Assembly: GCA_944320865.1 (NCBI GenBank)
Contig: CALUJC010000012.1
Location: 1-64,000 of the forward strand
Source: an uncultured Bacteroides sp.
GTDB lineage: Bacteria > Bacteroidota > Bacteroidia > Bacteroidales > Bacteroidaceae
Reading direction: 5' to 3'
DNA length: 64,000 nucleotides
Part shown: positions 40,437 through 48,713 of the stretch, in pieces
How positions within the stretch are numbered: the first letter of the stretch is position 1
Layout: each line of letters begins with the position of its first letter
Notes under the pieces: model-generated
Seen by the model: only the letters and a program-made list of their open reading frames with translations
Database searches by the model: none
Told to the model about the DNA's origin: nothing
Program-made: the position numbers and the translations under genes

Positions 40437-42182
40437 TTACTGTCCCTTGCGCAATTCTTTATCCAGCTTGCGAATTTTCTGCCATGCTTCCTTGAACTTG
40501 GGGCAAAGTGCCACCGCTTTTTCGTAATTGCGCATGGCCGCTTCCGGCATATCCATTTTCAGGCATTCGTCGCCCATTTGGATGTATTCGCGTGCATACT
40601 TCACCAGTTGCTTGTCGCGCTCTACGGCGGCCTGGCGCAGGGCGGCATTCTCTTGGCGCAGGCGGTTGATGACACCCAGTTTGCGGCGGATGAGGCGTTG
40701 GGCGGCGGGCTTCTCGATGTCGTAGCGCGAGTGGATGGCTTTGAAAAACTCCCCCAAAAAGGTGTCGAAATTTCCTTGGTCGAAGGCACGTGCGGCTGCG
40801 GCATACTGCACGTCGGCCTGTGCCTGGCGCAAGGCGCGGTCCACGGCATCCCGGCAGTTGAACCGTTTGGCGAAGTTTACGATTTCGGGGCGGACAAACA
40901 CGTCGGCACGGCTGACGGGTTTCTTCAGCCGGATACCTTCCAGCGAGGTGCACCGGCTCAGTGCCACGTAGGTCTGTCCGCCTGCAAACACACCGCCGCT
41001 CAGGTCGATGACGGCGCGTGTAAAAGTCAGTCCCTGGCTTTTGTGGATAGTGATGGCCCACGCCAGGCGGACGGGAAACTGACTGAATGTGCCCAGTTCT
41101 TCTTCCTCAATTTGCTTCTTCTGTTCATTGTATGTGTATCGGATATTGCGCCATGTTTCCGGCTTCACATCGCATTCCTTGCCGTCGTCGGTCGTGATGT
41201 ATAGGATTTCCTCCTCCAAATCGAAGCCTGCCACTACGCCTATGGTGCCGTTCACCCACCGCTTTTCAAAGTCGTTTTTTACGAAGATTATCTGTGCTCC
41301 CGGCTTCAGGGTCAGGTCGAGCGAAGTGGGCAGGTTGCTGTCCGGAAATTCGCCGGTCACTTTGCCGTGGAAGGTGACCGGTTCGCCCGGCAGTTCCGCC
41401 AGCTTATGGCTGTTGATGTAGTCTACATTGTCGCGCCGGGTGGCCAGGGTAATGTAAAGGTCTTTGTCGTCCGTATTGTCCGCCACGCCGTAACGTGTGT
41501 TCAGCTGTTGCAAGTCGGCGGCCTCAAGGGTGTTGTTGCGTATATGGTCGAGCACTCCTATGAAGGCAGGGTCGGTTTGCCGGTACACCTTCTGCAGCTC
41601 TATGGACACCAGTTCTATCTGGCTGAATACGCGTGCCGAGAAAAAGTAGGGAGAAGGGTAGAAGCGGTTCAATATCTCCCGCTCGTCGGCTTTCACCACC
41701 GGCTCCAGCTGGAACACGTCGCCCACCAGCAGCACTTGCTTGCCGCCGAAAGGATCGCGCAGGTTGTGGCTGTATACGCGCAGGATGCGGTCTACGGCAT
41801 CGATGATGTCTGCCCGCACCATGGAAATTTCGTCTATGATGACCAGTTCCAGTTCTTCGAGCAGCTTGCGGTGTTGCTTGGAGTACTTGAAAAAATCATG
41901 AATGCGTCCCCGTTGCAGGCTGAAGTTAGGGTCGTCGGGCAGCAGGGGATAAAAGGGCAATTTGAAAAAACTGTGCAGCGTGCTGCCCCCGGCATTGATG
42001 GCGGCTATGCCTGTGGGTGCCAGCACCACGTGTTTCTTTTTGGTGTGCTTGCACACGTAGCGCAGGAAGGTGGACTTGCCCGTGCCGGCTTTGCCTGTCA
42101 GAAAAACAGACTGGCGGGTGTAGCGCACGAGGTTCAAGGCATCTTGAAACTCACGGTTTTGGCTGTCAGGCGTAAACTCCAT
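40437..42182 (-). CDS. Pif1-like superfamily 1B helicase with C-terminal TPR-like tail
   Basis: A 581-residue ATP-dependent DNA helicase. Motif I is GKAGTGKST and motif II VIIDEISMV; then LVGDVFQLEPV, LQKVYRQTDPAF, the 2B-insertion-like middle, AWAITIHKSQGLTF and YVALSRCTSLEG (motif VI). This is the Pif1/RecD-like pattern. The last ~140 residues are helical, ending in a TPR-like unit (MGDECLKMDMPEAAMRNYEKAVALCPKFKEAW), an addition typical of Bacteroidetes members. Probably unwinds DNA secondary structures such as G-quadruplexes. It lies 19 bp after the HAD gene. Confidence 0.9.
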   Translation of the reverse strand: MEFTPDSQNREFQDALNLVRYTRQSVFLTGKAGTGKSTFLRYVCKHTKKKHVVLAPTGIAAINAGGSTLHSFFKLPFYPLLPDDPNFSLQRGRIHDFFKYSKQHRKLLEELELVIIDEISMVRADIIDAVDRILRVYSHNLRDPFGGKQVLLVGDVFQLEPVVKADEREILNRFYPSPYFFSARVFSQIELVSIELQKVYRQTDPAFIGVLDHIRNNTLEAADLQQLNTRYGVADNTDDKDLYITLATRRDNVDYINSHKLAELPGEPVTFHGKVTGEFPDSNLPTSLDLTLKPGAQIIFVKNDFEKRWVNGTIGVVAGFDLEEEILYITTDDGKECDVKPETWRNIRYTYNEQKKQIEEEELGTFSQFPVRLAWAITIHKSQGLTFTRAVIDLSGGVFAGGQTYVALSRCTSLEGIRLKKPVSRADVFVRPEIVNFAKRFNCRDAVDRALRQAQADVQYAAAARAFDQGNFDTFLGEFFKAIHSRYDIEKPAAQRLIRRKLGVINRLRQENAALRQAAVERDKQLVKYAREYIQMGDECLKMDMPEAAMRNYEKAVALCPKFKEAWQKIRKLDKELRKGQ

Positions 42183-42201
42183 GTTGACAGAAGATTAGGA
42201 T

Positions 42202-42990
42202 TTATATGACGGCAAAGTGTTGCAGGGCTTTCCGGATGCCATCTTCGTCCACCGAGGCGGTCACATAGTCGGCCGATGCCTTTACGTCGTCTTGGGCATT
42301 GCCCATGGCCACGCCGATGCCCGCATGACGAAGCATGGGAATGTCGTTGCCTCCGTCTCCGAAAGCCATTGTCTCCTCCAAAGAAAGCCCCAAGGGACGT
42401 ATAATCTCGTCAATGCCCTTCTGCTTGTTGTTGCCCCGGGCGGTGACGTCGGTAAAGGCAGGATACCAGCGTCCGCTTTCGCACCCGGGCAGACGCGACA
42501 TGATTTCATGTTCCTGCTCCACGTTGATGAAAGGTGTCAGCTGGAAGATGTCACCCATCTGCAAAGCTTCCTCCACTGTGCGGCGAGGCAGGTAGTCCAC
42601 CTTGAGGAAGTCGTGGAAAAGTTCATCCACGATGGGGCGGTGGTTGCACACGCACAGGTCGTGCTCCCCCACCACGATGCACGGGCATTGGCGTGTGGTG
42701 CAGAAGTCCAGCATGGCCCTTACGTCCTCGGGGGGCATGGCGCCCTTGTACACCACTTGTTGCCCGATGGTGCAATAACTCCCGTTTACGGTGACATATC
42801 CGTCGATGAGGCCGCGTCGTTGCAGTTCGCCCAGATTGTTGATGAGGAGGGTGGCACGTCCCGTGGCGATGAAGATGCGCACACCGCGAGCCCGGGCTTG
42901 GGCGAGCGCTTCGATGGTAGAGGCTGGCACCTGGTGCGTGGCGAAGCTCACCAACGTGCCGTCTATGTCGAGAAACAAGGCTTTTATCAT
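42202..42990 (-). CDS. HAD superfamily phosphatase (Cof type)
   Basis: A 262-residue HAD hydrolase. The nucleophile motif KALFLDIDGTLVSF opens the protein, motif II FIATGRATLLI follows, and the Cof/IIB cap leads to KGIDEIIRPLGLSLEETMAFGDGGNDIPMLRHAG (motifs III and IV). Cof-type enzymes dephosphorylate sugar phosphates, FMN or related metabolites; the substrate is not evident. A TAACTTTG box lies at 43015-43022 (minus). Probably cotranscribed with the helicase 19 bp downstream. Confidence 0.9.
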   Translation of the reverse strand: MIKALFLDIDGTLVSFATHQVPASTIEALAQARARGVRIFIATGRATLLINNLGELQRRGLIDGYVTVNGSYCTIGQQVVYKGAMPPEDVRAMLDFCTTRQCPCIVVGEHDLCVCNHRPIVDELFHDFLKVDYLPRRTVEEALQMGDIFQLTPFINVEQEHEIMSRLPGCESGRWYPAFTDVTARGNNKQKGIDEIIRPLGLSLEETMAFGDGGNDIPMLRHAGIGVAMGNAQDDVKASADYVTASVDEDGIRKALQHFAVI

Positions 42991-43043
42991 GGGGTTTTCT
43001 TTCTATTTGCCGTGCAAAGTTATTCAAAAACGGGGATATTTTG

Positions 43044-43051
43044 TACTTTTG
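43044..43051 (+). promoter_or_regulatory. -7 box facing menA
   Basis: TACTTTTG about 226 nt before the menA ATG. If used, the transcript leader contains all of array H. A divergent box for the HAD gene lies at 43015-43022. Confidence 0.5.
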
Positions 43052-43148
43052 CCGCCCGAAACTTGAAGGCGTGGTGTGTGAGCAATATCCGTTGGGCATC
43101 TTGCCGCAGCATGTCTCCGGATGCGGGACGGCTTTGCGAGGTACCAAA

Positions 43149-43244
43149 AACGGACTTTGTTCGGTCATTGTTCGGATAAGTACCCTTCTGACCGAATGTG
43201 GACCGAACATGTACCGAAGAAGGACCGAACAAAGTACCCCTTGG
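43149..43244. repeat. Short-word array H (11-bp pitch)
   Basis: ACCGAA recurs at 43191, 43202, 43213 and 43224, exactly every 11 bp. On the left the complementary TTCGG word is stepped by 11 (43160, 43171), with AACGGA at 43149. GTACC marks appear at 43141, 43180 and 43234. It lies between divergent HAD and menA genes, inside the likely menA leader. Confidence 0.75.
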
Positions 43245-43276
43245 ACAGTTTTGAAATTTTAGCTTTTTTAGACTTT

Positions 43277-44176
43277 ATGACACATTCAAGACATCCTTTC
43301 AGCCACTGGATGGTGGCAGTACGACCGTGGTCGTTTCCGGCATCGGCCATGCCGGTGATGTTGACGTTGGCCTACTTGTATTGGGCAGGGCACGACGTGA
43401 ATTGGGTTAATGGCATTTGGGCGTTGGTCAATATCATCGTGTTTCATGCCGCAGGCAATACGTGGAGCGATTATTTCGATTACAAGAAAGGCGTGGACGC
43501 GCAAGACACCTTTGGCGTGCATACGCTGACGAGCGGCATGTTCACTCCGCGCGAGATTCACCGTCTCTCACTCTGCCTGCTGGCGGTGGCTTTGTTGGGC
43601 GGCGTGGGATTGCTGGTGCGCACGGGCTTGCCCTTGCTGTATGTGGGGGCGGGGGGACTGCTTTGCACGGTGCTCTACCCTGCGCTGAAGTACAGGGCGT
43701 GGGGCGATGCGGTTATTTTTGTGGCTTACGCCCTGTTGCCGACGGTGGGCACTTCTTACGCGACTCTTTTGAAGGTGGACTGGACGGTATTGTTCCTTGC
43801 TGTACCCGTGGGGCTGATTACGGTAGCCATACTCCATGCCAACAACACACGCGACATGCAGACCGACCGGCGCGTGAACATCTCTACGTTTGCCATGAAG
43901 CTGGGCGGGCGGGGGTCCATCGGGCTGTATTGCGCCGAGATAGGGATGCCCTACGTGTGGGTGCTTGGCTGCGTGTTGCTGGGTATATTCCCGTGGTGGG
44001 TCTTGCTGTGCTGGCTTTCCGCTGTGGCTGCAGTGGGCAATATGCGGGTAGCCTTGGGCTATGGCAAGGACGGGGCGACCGGCATTGCCCGGCTAGATGA
44101 ATTGACGGCCAAGTTGCAGCTGATGTTCAGCCTGTTGCTGGTAGTGTCGTTTGCACTGGCGGGAGGACTGGGATGA
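43277..44176 (+). CDS. menA: UbiA-family prenyltransferase, MenA-like
   Basis: A 299-residue integral membrane prenyltransferase with about eight helices. The first Asp-rich motif is NTWSDYFDYKKGVD (Asn61, Asp65, Asp68) and the second NNTRDMQTDRR; these bind Mg-diphosphate of the polyprenyl donor. The pattern, and NNTRD in particular, fits 1,4-dihydroxy-2-naphthoate prenyltransferase of menaquinone synthesis. No other men gene is in the window, so the call rests on sequence pattern. The start at 43277 gives MTHSRHPFSHW; upstream in-frame codons run through array H and are rejected. Its end overlaps the CAAX protease by 4 bp. Confidence 0.82.
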   Translation: MTHSRHPFSHWMVAVRPWSFPASAMPVMLTLAYLYWAGHDVNWVNGIWALVNIIVFHAAGNTWSDYFDYKKGVDAQDTFGVHTLTSGMFTPREIHRLSLCLLAVALLGGVGLLVRTGLPLLYVGAGGLLCTVLYPALKYRAWGDAVIFVAYALLPTVGTSYATLLKVDWTVLFLAVPVGLITVAILHANNTRDMQTDRRVNISTFAMKLGGRGSIGLYCAEIGMPYVWVLGCVLLGIFPWWVLLCWLSAVAAVGNMRVALGYGKDGATGIARLDELTAKLQLMFSLLLVVSFALAGGLG

Positions 44177-44787
44177 AAAGGCTGGTGTTTACCCTCGTGC
44201 TGGCCGCCGTGCTTTGGACGGTGATGTTTTCGCCGTGGACGGCTCCCCATGTGTCCTTCTGGTGGATGATGACGGGGTCGGCGCTGACGTTGTCCGCGCT
44301 GTCCACATGGTTCAACCCCGGCTGGTGGCGGGGCGTGCACTGCAGTATGGGCAATGTGCTGCTGGGCGTGGGCATAGCCGTGGGGTTGTGGTGCGTGTTT
44401 TGGGTGGGCGACAAGGTTTCGGCCTGGCTGTTCGACTTTGCCCGCCCGCAGGTGGACACCATTTACGGTATGAAGGCGGGCCAGTCGCCTTGGCTGCTGT
44501 CGGCCTTGATGCTGCTGGTGATAGGCCCTGCCGAGGAGATATTCTGGCGCGGATACGTGCAGCGCACCTTGGCCTCGCGCTGGGGGGCTAATGCCGGTTT
44601 TGCGGTGGCAACGGCGCTCTACGCGCTGGTGCACGCGGGCTCGTGCAACTTCATGCTGCTGATGGCGGCATTGGTGGCCGGTGTGGTGTGGGGGGCGCTT
44701 TATCGCTTCTTCCCGCAGCGGTTTTCGGCCATTATCCTTTCCCATGCCTTGTGGGATGTGGCGGTATTTATCTGGTTCCCGATATGA
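44173..44787 (+). CDS. CPBP (CAAX-type) intramembrane metalloprotease
   Basis: A 204-residue membrane protein with about six helices and the Abi/CPBP motifs: PAEEIFWRGYVQR (Glu-Glu and Arg), YALVHAGSCNFML (His) and the C-terminal ILSHALWD (His). In eukaryotes the family cleaves prenylated CAAX proteins; in bacteria substrates are mostly unknown, and some give bacteriocin immunity. The ATG overlaps the menA stop (ATGA), so the two are translationally coupled. Confidence 0.85.
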   Translation: MKRLVFTLVLAAVLWTVMFSPWTAPHVSFWWMMTGSALTLSALSTWFNPGWWRGVHCSMGNVLLGVGIAVGLWCVFWVGDKVSAWLFDFARPQVDTIYGMKAGQSPWLLSALMLLVIGPAEEIFWRGYVQRTLASRWGANAGFAVATALYALVHAGSCNFMLLMAALVAGVVWGALYRFFPQRFSAIILSHALWDVAVFIWFPI

Positions 44788-44854
44788 AAGATAACCAAAC
44801 TGAAGGATTTATTTTGGGTTACTTTATGTGAACTTCAAGTTTGGTTTTGATAAA

Positions 44855-45004
44855 CCCAAATCGGTCATTAGAGATTTTTGCAAGCAAAACGTAAGATAAC
44901 ACTCTTGTTATGACTTGAATTTGCATCATACATCTTAATTATTGCCATAATTATGACGTATTTCATACAAAATGAAAGCCAAATTTTCTAATGACCGATT
45001 TGGG
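44855..45004. mobile_element. 150-bp inverted-repeat element
   Basis: Perfect 18-bp terminal inverted repeats, CCCAAATCGGTCATTAGA at 44855-44872 and its complement at 44987-45004, enclose 114 bp of A+T-rich non-coding DNA. A close relative of the end (CCAAAATCGGTCATTAGG) occurs alone at about 29906-29923. The shape fits a miniature transposable element, but no clear target duplication is seen. The gene-free stretch 44788-45356 holds this and the next element. Confidence 0.6.
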
Positions 45005-45119
45005 ATAAATACAATAAGAGTAGTATCGAACTTTATACATAATGAAAGCTTTGAGCGTGAGTATTGATAGGAGATCAATGAGGTTAATAGCATCTATAAC
45101 GCAAAAAAATATAAATCTC

Positions 45120-45298
45120 TTAGAGCCTGTTTAAATTTTCCTCTTTAAGACTTTTATTCAGCTCCTTTTGAGCCTCTTTCCGGTCTCTTTTCCTATTGTT
45201 ATTCGTCACGTAGCCCGCTACGCTCCTCATAACAACAGAAAAATATCTTCGGAAACAGCCCTCAAAATAAGGCTGAGCAAAATTTAAACAGGCTCTTA
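45120..45298. mobile_element. MITE with 18-bp terminal inverted repeats
   Basis: AGAGCCTGTTTAAATTTT (45122-45139) and its perfect complement (45279-45296) bound about 175 bp with no transposase. TTA at each edge (45120-45122 and 45296-45298) fits a 3-bp target duplication of the TNA type made by some IS5-family elements. The 75-codon frame crossing it on the minus strand is probably a by-product. It ends about 60 bp before the A+T-rich WG-repeat gene. Confidence 0.75.
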
Positions 45299-45319
45299 GG
45301 TATATATGATATTTTGTCG

Positions 45320-45327
45320 TATATTTG
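45320..45327 (+). promoter_or_regulatory. -7 box of the WG-repeat gene
   Basis: TATATTTG, 30 nt before the ATG. The -33 region falls at the right edge of the MITE, so the element may supply part of this promoter. Confidence 0.5.
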
Positions 45328-45356
45328 CCAAAACTCTCTACTAACACGTTGAAAAT

Positions 45357-47270
45357 ATGATAAAGCCATTATTATGTGAAGAATGTAATGCATTGGAGTA
45401 TAATTTCTTGATTAAAGACTATAATGGTATGAACATCTATTCTGCTAAAATAGATGAGGATTATTACATATTGGTTGATGATTATGACATAGCAATAGAA
45501 AACATCCAGTCAGAAAAGCCTATTGTCCATTTAGATGGTAACAAATTTCTTTGCGTCGCAAATGGAAAATATGGTATTGTTGATATTGAAGGATGGGAAA
45601 TTATACCATTCATATTTGATTGGTTTGAAAAACGCAACGAAGATTCAAGGATATGCTATAATGTAGAAATAGATAATAGATGGGGAGTCATTGATTCACA
45701 TGGTAAAGAAATATTTAGAATTAAATACAAAAAAAAAATTCCAGAACTTAAACAAGATAGCATAGAGCTTGTTGAAAGTGCAGACACAAATCGCTTTGGA
45801 CTTGTCAATTTTGAAGGAGAAGAAATTATTCCAACCATTTATACTTCTATTATTGCATGTGAAAACCCTCAATATATTTATATCACTATTGGTGGCGATG
45901 AAAATCGTCCCCAGAAAGTTCTGATGAATGGTTGTGAAGTGGAACGTTCAGTTGTGGGGAATGGTTTAACAGGATGTTTTGATTTATTGCATAAGAAAGA
46001 AATAATTCAACCCAAGTTCCATTCTATTCATATGGTTGACAACTGGTTTATTGCAGGAGATGATTTTTATATAGACAGGGATGATTTTTATCATCCACAA
46101 TACTATGGAGAATACTATTTATATGACACTAATGGAACAAAAATTATCGGGAAATTTAATCATTGCGAAATCAAAAAGGATTTTTTTATACTGGATTTTG
46201 GAATAACTATAGAAACTAAGTGGGCATCTTCTTTATGTGAAACTTGTTACGGGCCAGCAGATTTAGGTTATTATTATAATACACTGAATTTTGATAATGC
46301 TTGTGCTATCATTGTAGATAAAAACTTAAAATCTTTAGTTCCAAGACATCTTTTAAAGGAAAGTTTGGAAGAAATCAAATTCGAATATGATTTTTTATGG
46401 AATAATTTGCCTACAGGGAAAGGATTACTTGTGGGAGAGTCTCCTACATTACGTAAGGGGCAAGAATATGATAAGGATAGTCAAATAATAAAATCAATAA
46501 ATGTTGCTTATGCATCATTTTTAGATAATAATACGATCATATATTCTCCTATTGAATTGTATGCTCAAATACATATCAATCCTTATACTGAAGAAGAAAA
46601 GTGCCTTAGAGGCATTATCTATTGTAGAGAAGGCATAATTCTAAAGCCATTATATTTAGCTGCTAAAAGTCTAAATGAGGAATTAATTTTGGTTGAAGGA
46701 GGGAATAAATTGGTTGGTATTCGAGATTCCAACAAAGAGTTAATCACTCCAAAATTTAATTTAATAACTAATTCATACAATGGCTTTGCAATAGGTTTTA
46801 CTATTAAGGCCTCTAATGCTCAAGAAAACATAGAAGATGAAATAACAAATATCGAATACGAATGTTCATTGGTATTACTAACCATTACTGAGCATAAAGT
46901 TTCAGAAACTGAATTTATGAAATTAACAGGTTCGGAGCTTTATTCATTGCTATATAATAGAAATAGTGTAACATCCGAATATTGTTTTGTAAAAGGGAGG
47001 GATAACTATAAATCAGTCTTTTCAAGATTAAATGAAAATGACAGAGCCTTTATAGAAGGACTTTGGGAAAAAATTCCCAAAGACTACAACAGAGAAGTTT
47101 TTTGGTTCCCTTATTATAGAAAGTTTGATTTTTTGTGGGATGATGAGAATCAAGATCCAACAGCAACAAATTATTTCAGTTCCGATGATAACAACGACTA
47201 TTATAACTGGGGATATTACAATGATGGATTAGATATGGATCAACAAGACGAATGCTTTTATAACTTTTAA
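45357..47270 (+). CDS. WG-repeat protein, A+T-rich island
   Basis: A 637-residue cytoplasmic-looking protein (no signal peptide) with WG-type beta repeats: KYGIVDIEGWEIIP, RWGVIDSHGKEI, RFGLVNFEGEEIIPTIY and, further on, LVGIRDSNKELITPKF. The middle and C-terminal parts are Tyr/Asn/Asp-rich and not recognisable; the end is acidic (DDNNDYYNWGYYNDG). WG-repeat proteins are beta-propeller-like scaffolds of unclear role. Its A+T content and codon use (AAT, ATA, AGA, TTA) are unlike all neighbours, and two inverted-repeat elements lie directly upstream, so recent acquisition is likely. Confidence 0.75.
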   Translation: MIKPLLCEECNALEYNFLIKDYNGMNIYSAKIDEDYYILVDDYDIAIENIQSEKPIVHLDGNKFLCVANGKYGIVDIEGWEIIPFIFDWFEKRNEDSRICYNVEIDNRWGVIDSHGKEIFRIKYKKKIPELKQDSIELVESADTNRFGLVNFEGEEIIPTIYTSIIACENPQYIYITIGGDENRPQKVLMNGCEVERSVVGNGLTGCFDLLHKKEIIQPKFHSIHMVDNWFIAGDDFYIDRDDFYHPQYYGEYYLYDTNGTKIIGKFNHCEIKKDFFILDFGITIETKWASSLCETCYGPADLGYYYNTLNFDNACAIIVDKNLKSLVPRHLLKESLEEIKFEYDFLWNNLPTGKGLLVGESPTLRKGQEYDKDSQIIKSINVAYASFLDNNTIIYSPIELYAQIHINPYTEEEKCLRGIIYCREGIILKPLYLAAKSLNEELILVEGGNKLVGIRDSNKELITPKFNLITNSYNGFAIGFTIKASNAQENIEDEITNIEYECSLVLLTITEHKVSETEFMKLTGSELYSLLYNRNSVTSEYCFVKGRDNYKSVFSRLNENDRAFIEGLWEKIPKDYNREVFWFPYYRKFDFLWDDENQDPTATNYFSSDDNNDYYNWGYYNDGLDMDQQDECFYNF

Positions 47271-47456
47271 TTTGATGCGTATTTTGTTAAACATAAGTAC
47301 TTGTTATGTTTGCAGATGTGCATTAAGATAGATTTAACGTCGTACATTAATATAATGACGCGTTTGATTTTACTCAAACTCAAGAGAAGCCGAATAAAAT
47401 CTTAATAAGAGGAAATTAAAATATACTTTTGGCATGGCTGTTCACAGAAAAAGCCT

Positions 47457-47464
47457 TACCTTTG
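47457..47464 (+). promoter_or_regulatory. -7 box of fabD
   Basis: TACCTTTG, 39 nt before the fabD ATG. The rest of 47271-47456 shows nothing I can name. Confidence 0.6.
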
Positions 47465-47503
47465 CGCCGTTTTTCAGACTAAGACATTAAAAAACAGAGA
47501 AAA

Positions 47504-48400
47504 ATGAAAGCATTTGTATTTCCCGGTCAGGGTGCCCAATTCGTAGGAATGGGCAAAGACCTGTACGAAAACTCGGCACTTGCCAAGGAATTGTTTGAGA
47601 AAGCCAATGATATCCTGGGATATCGCATTACCGATATTATGTTTGCAGGTACGGACGAAGACCTGCGCCAGACGAAGGTGACGCAGCCTGCCGTCTTCCT
47701 GCACTCCGTTATTTCCGCCCTGTGCATGGGCGACGCTTTCCAGCCCGATATGGTGGCCGGACACTCGCTGGGCGAATTCTCCGCCTTGGTGGCTGCCGGC
47801 GCCTTGAACTTTGAGGACGGGTTGAAGCTGGTTTACGCACGTGCCATGGCCATGCAGAAGGCCTGCGAGGCACAGCCTTCCACCATGGCTGCCATCGTGG
47901 GGCTGGACGACGCTACTGTAGAGCAGGTTTGTGCCGAGGTGAGTGCTGAAGGCAATGTGGTGGTTCCTGCCAACTACAACAATCCGGGTCAGCTGGTCAT
48001 CAGCGGTAATGTAGAGGCCGTGAATGCTGCTTGCGAGAAACTGAAGGCTGCCGGTGCCAAGCGTGCGCTGGTGCTGGCTGTGGGTGGAGCTTTCCATTCC
48101 CCCTTGATGCAGCCTGCCAAGGATGAGTTGCAAGCTGCCATCGAGGCTACGGACTTCCATACGCCCAAGTGCCCCGTTTACCAGAATGTAGACGCACAGG
48201 CTCACACCAATCCTGATGAAATCAAGGCTAACCTCATTGCCCAGCTCACGGCATCCGTGCGTTGGACACAAGAGGTGCAGAACATGATTGCTGCCGGTGC
48301 CACCGACTTTACAGAGTGCGGTCCGGGCAAGGCTTTGCAGGGCATGATTGCCAAAATAGCCAAAGGCAACGATGCGGTGTCGGCACATGGCATTGCTTAA
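47504..48400 (+). CDS. fabD: Malonyl-CoA:ACP transacylase
   Basis: A 298-residue FabD that loads malonyl groups onto acyl carrier protein for fatty acid synthesis. It opens KAFVFPGQGAQFVGMG, has the nucleophile in VAGHSLGEFSALVAAG, the Arg-equivalent region ARAMAMQKACE, and the catalytic His in GGAFHSPLM. Length is standard. Its own promoter and terminator suggest a single-gene transcript. Confidence 0.96.
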   Translation: MKAFVFPGQGAQFVGMGKDLYENSALAKELFEKANDILGYRITDIMFAGTDEDLRQTKVTQPAVFLHSVISALCMGDAFQPDMVAGHSLGEFSALVAAGALNFEDGLKLVYARAMAMQKACEAQPSTMAAIVGLDDATVEQVCAEVSAEGNVVVPANYNNPGQLVISGNVEAVNAACEKLKAAGAKRALVLAVGGAFHSPLMQPAKDELQAAIEATDFHTPKCPVYQNVDAQAHTNPDEIKANLIAQLTASVRWTQEVQNMIAAGATDFTECGPGKALQGMIAKIAKGNDAVSAHGIA

Positions 48401-48430
48401 CAAGACTCCTTTCACATTTTTTGATTAGCC

Positions 48431-48471
48431 AAAGGCATCCGTAAGGTCACCTGACCTCGGATGCCTTTTTT
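48431..48471 (+). terminator. Intrinsic terminator after fabD
   Basis: AAAGGCATCCG (48431-48441) pairs with CGGATGCCTTT (from 48458), ending in a T run. Confidence 0.9.
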
Positions 48472-48503
48472 GTCGTCGGATGAATCAGATGATGGGAATT
48501 TGG

Positions 48504-48645
48504 TTTAGCGATTAGTGGTTAGTGATTAGTGGTTAATTAATACGTGCAATAAGGAGTAGTAGAATTCAGTTACCACAGCGCATTAGTCACTAATCACTAA
48601 ACGCTAAACACCCACAGATAAATTATCATTTAATTTTGAACACAT
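48504..48645. repeat. Composite intergenic repeat element (copy 2)
   Basis: Inverted, degenerate arms built from TTAGCGATTAGTGGTTAGTG and CACTAATCACTAAACGCTAA surround AGAATTCAGTTAC (48561-48573). The element ends in GATAAATTATCATTTAATT (48617-48635). The last two blocks also occur in the element at 28398-28750, the first inverted. It fills most of the 312-bp gap before the DUF362 gene. Confidence 0.65.
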
Positions 48646-48671
48646 TCTTGTCAGGTATGGATTTTTATCTG

Positions 48672-48679
48672 TATTTTTG
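48672..48679 (+). promoter_or_regulatory. -7 box of the DUF362 gene
   Basis: TATTTTTG, 34 nt before the ATG at 48714. Confidence 0.65.
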
Positions 48680-48713
48680 CGTCAGCTAACTAAATCATTC
48701 ATTTCAATTGAAC

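Noticed and set aside
45120-45347. 75-codon minus-strand frame through the MITE
   Set aside because: It contains the terminal inverted repeats of the element itself and no domain; more likely repeat DNA than a gene.
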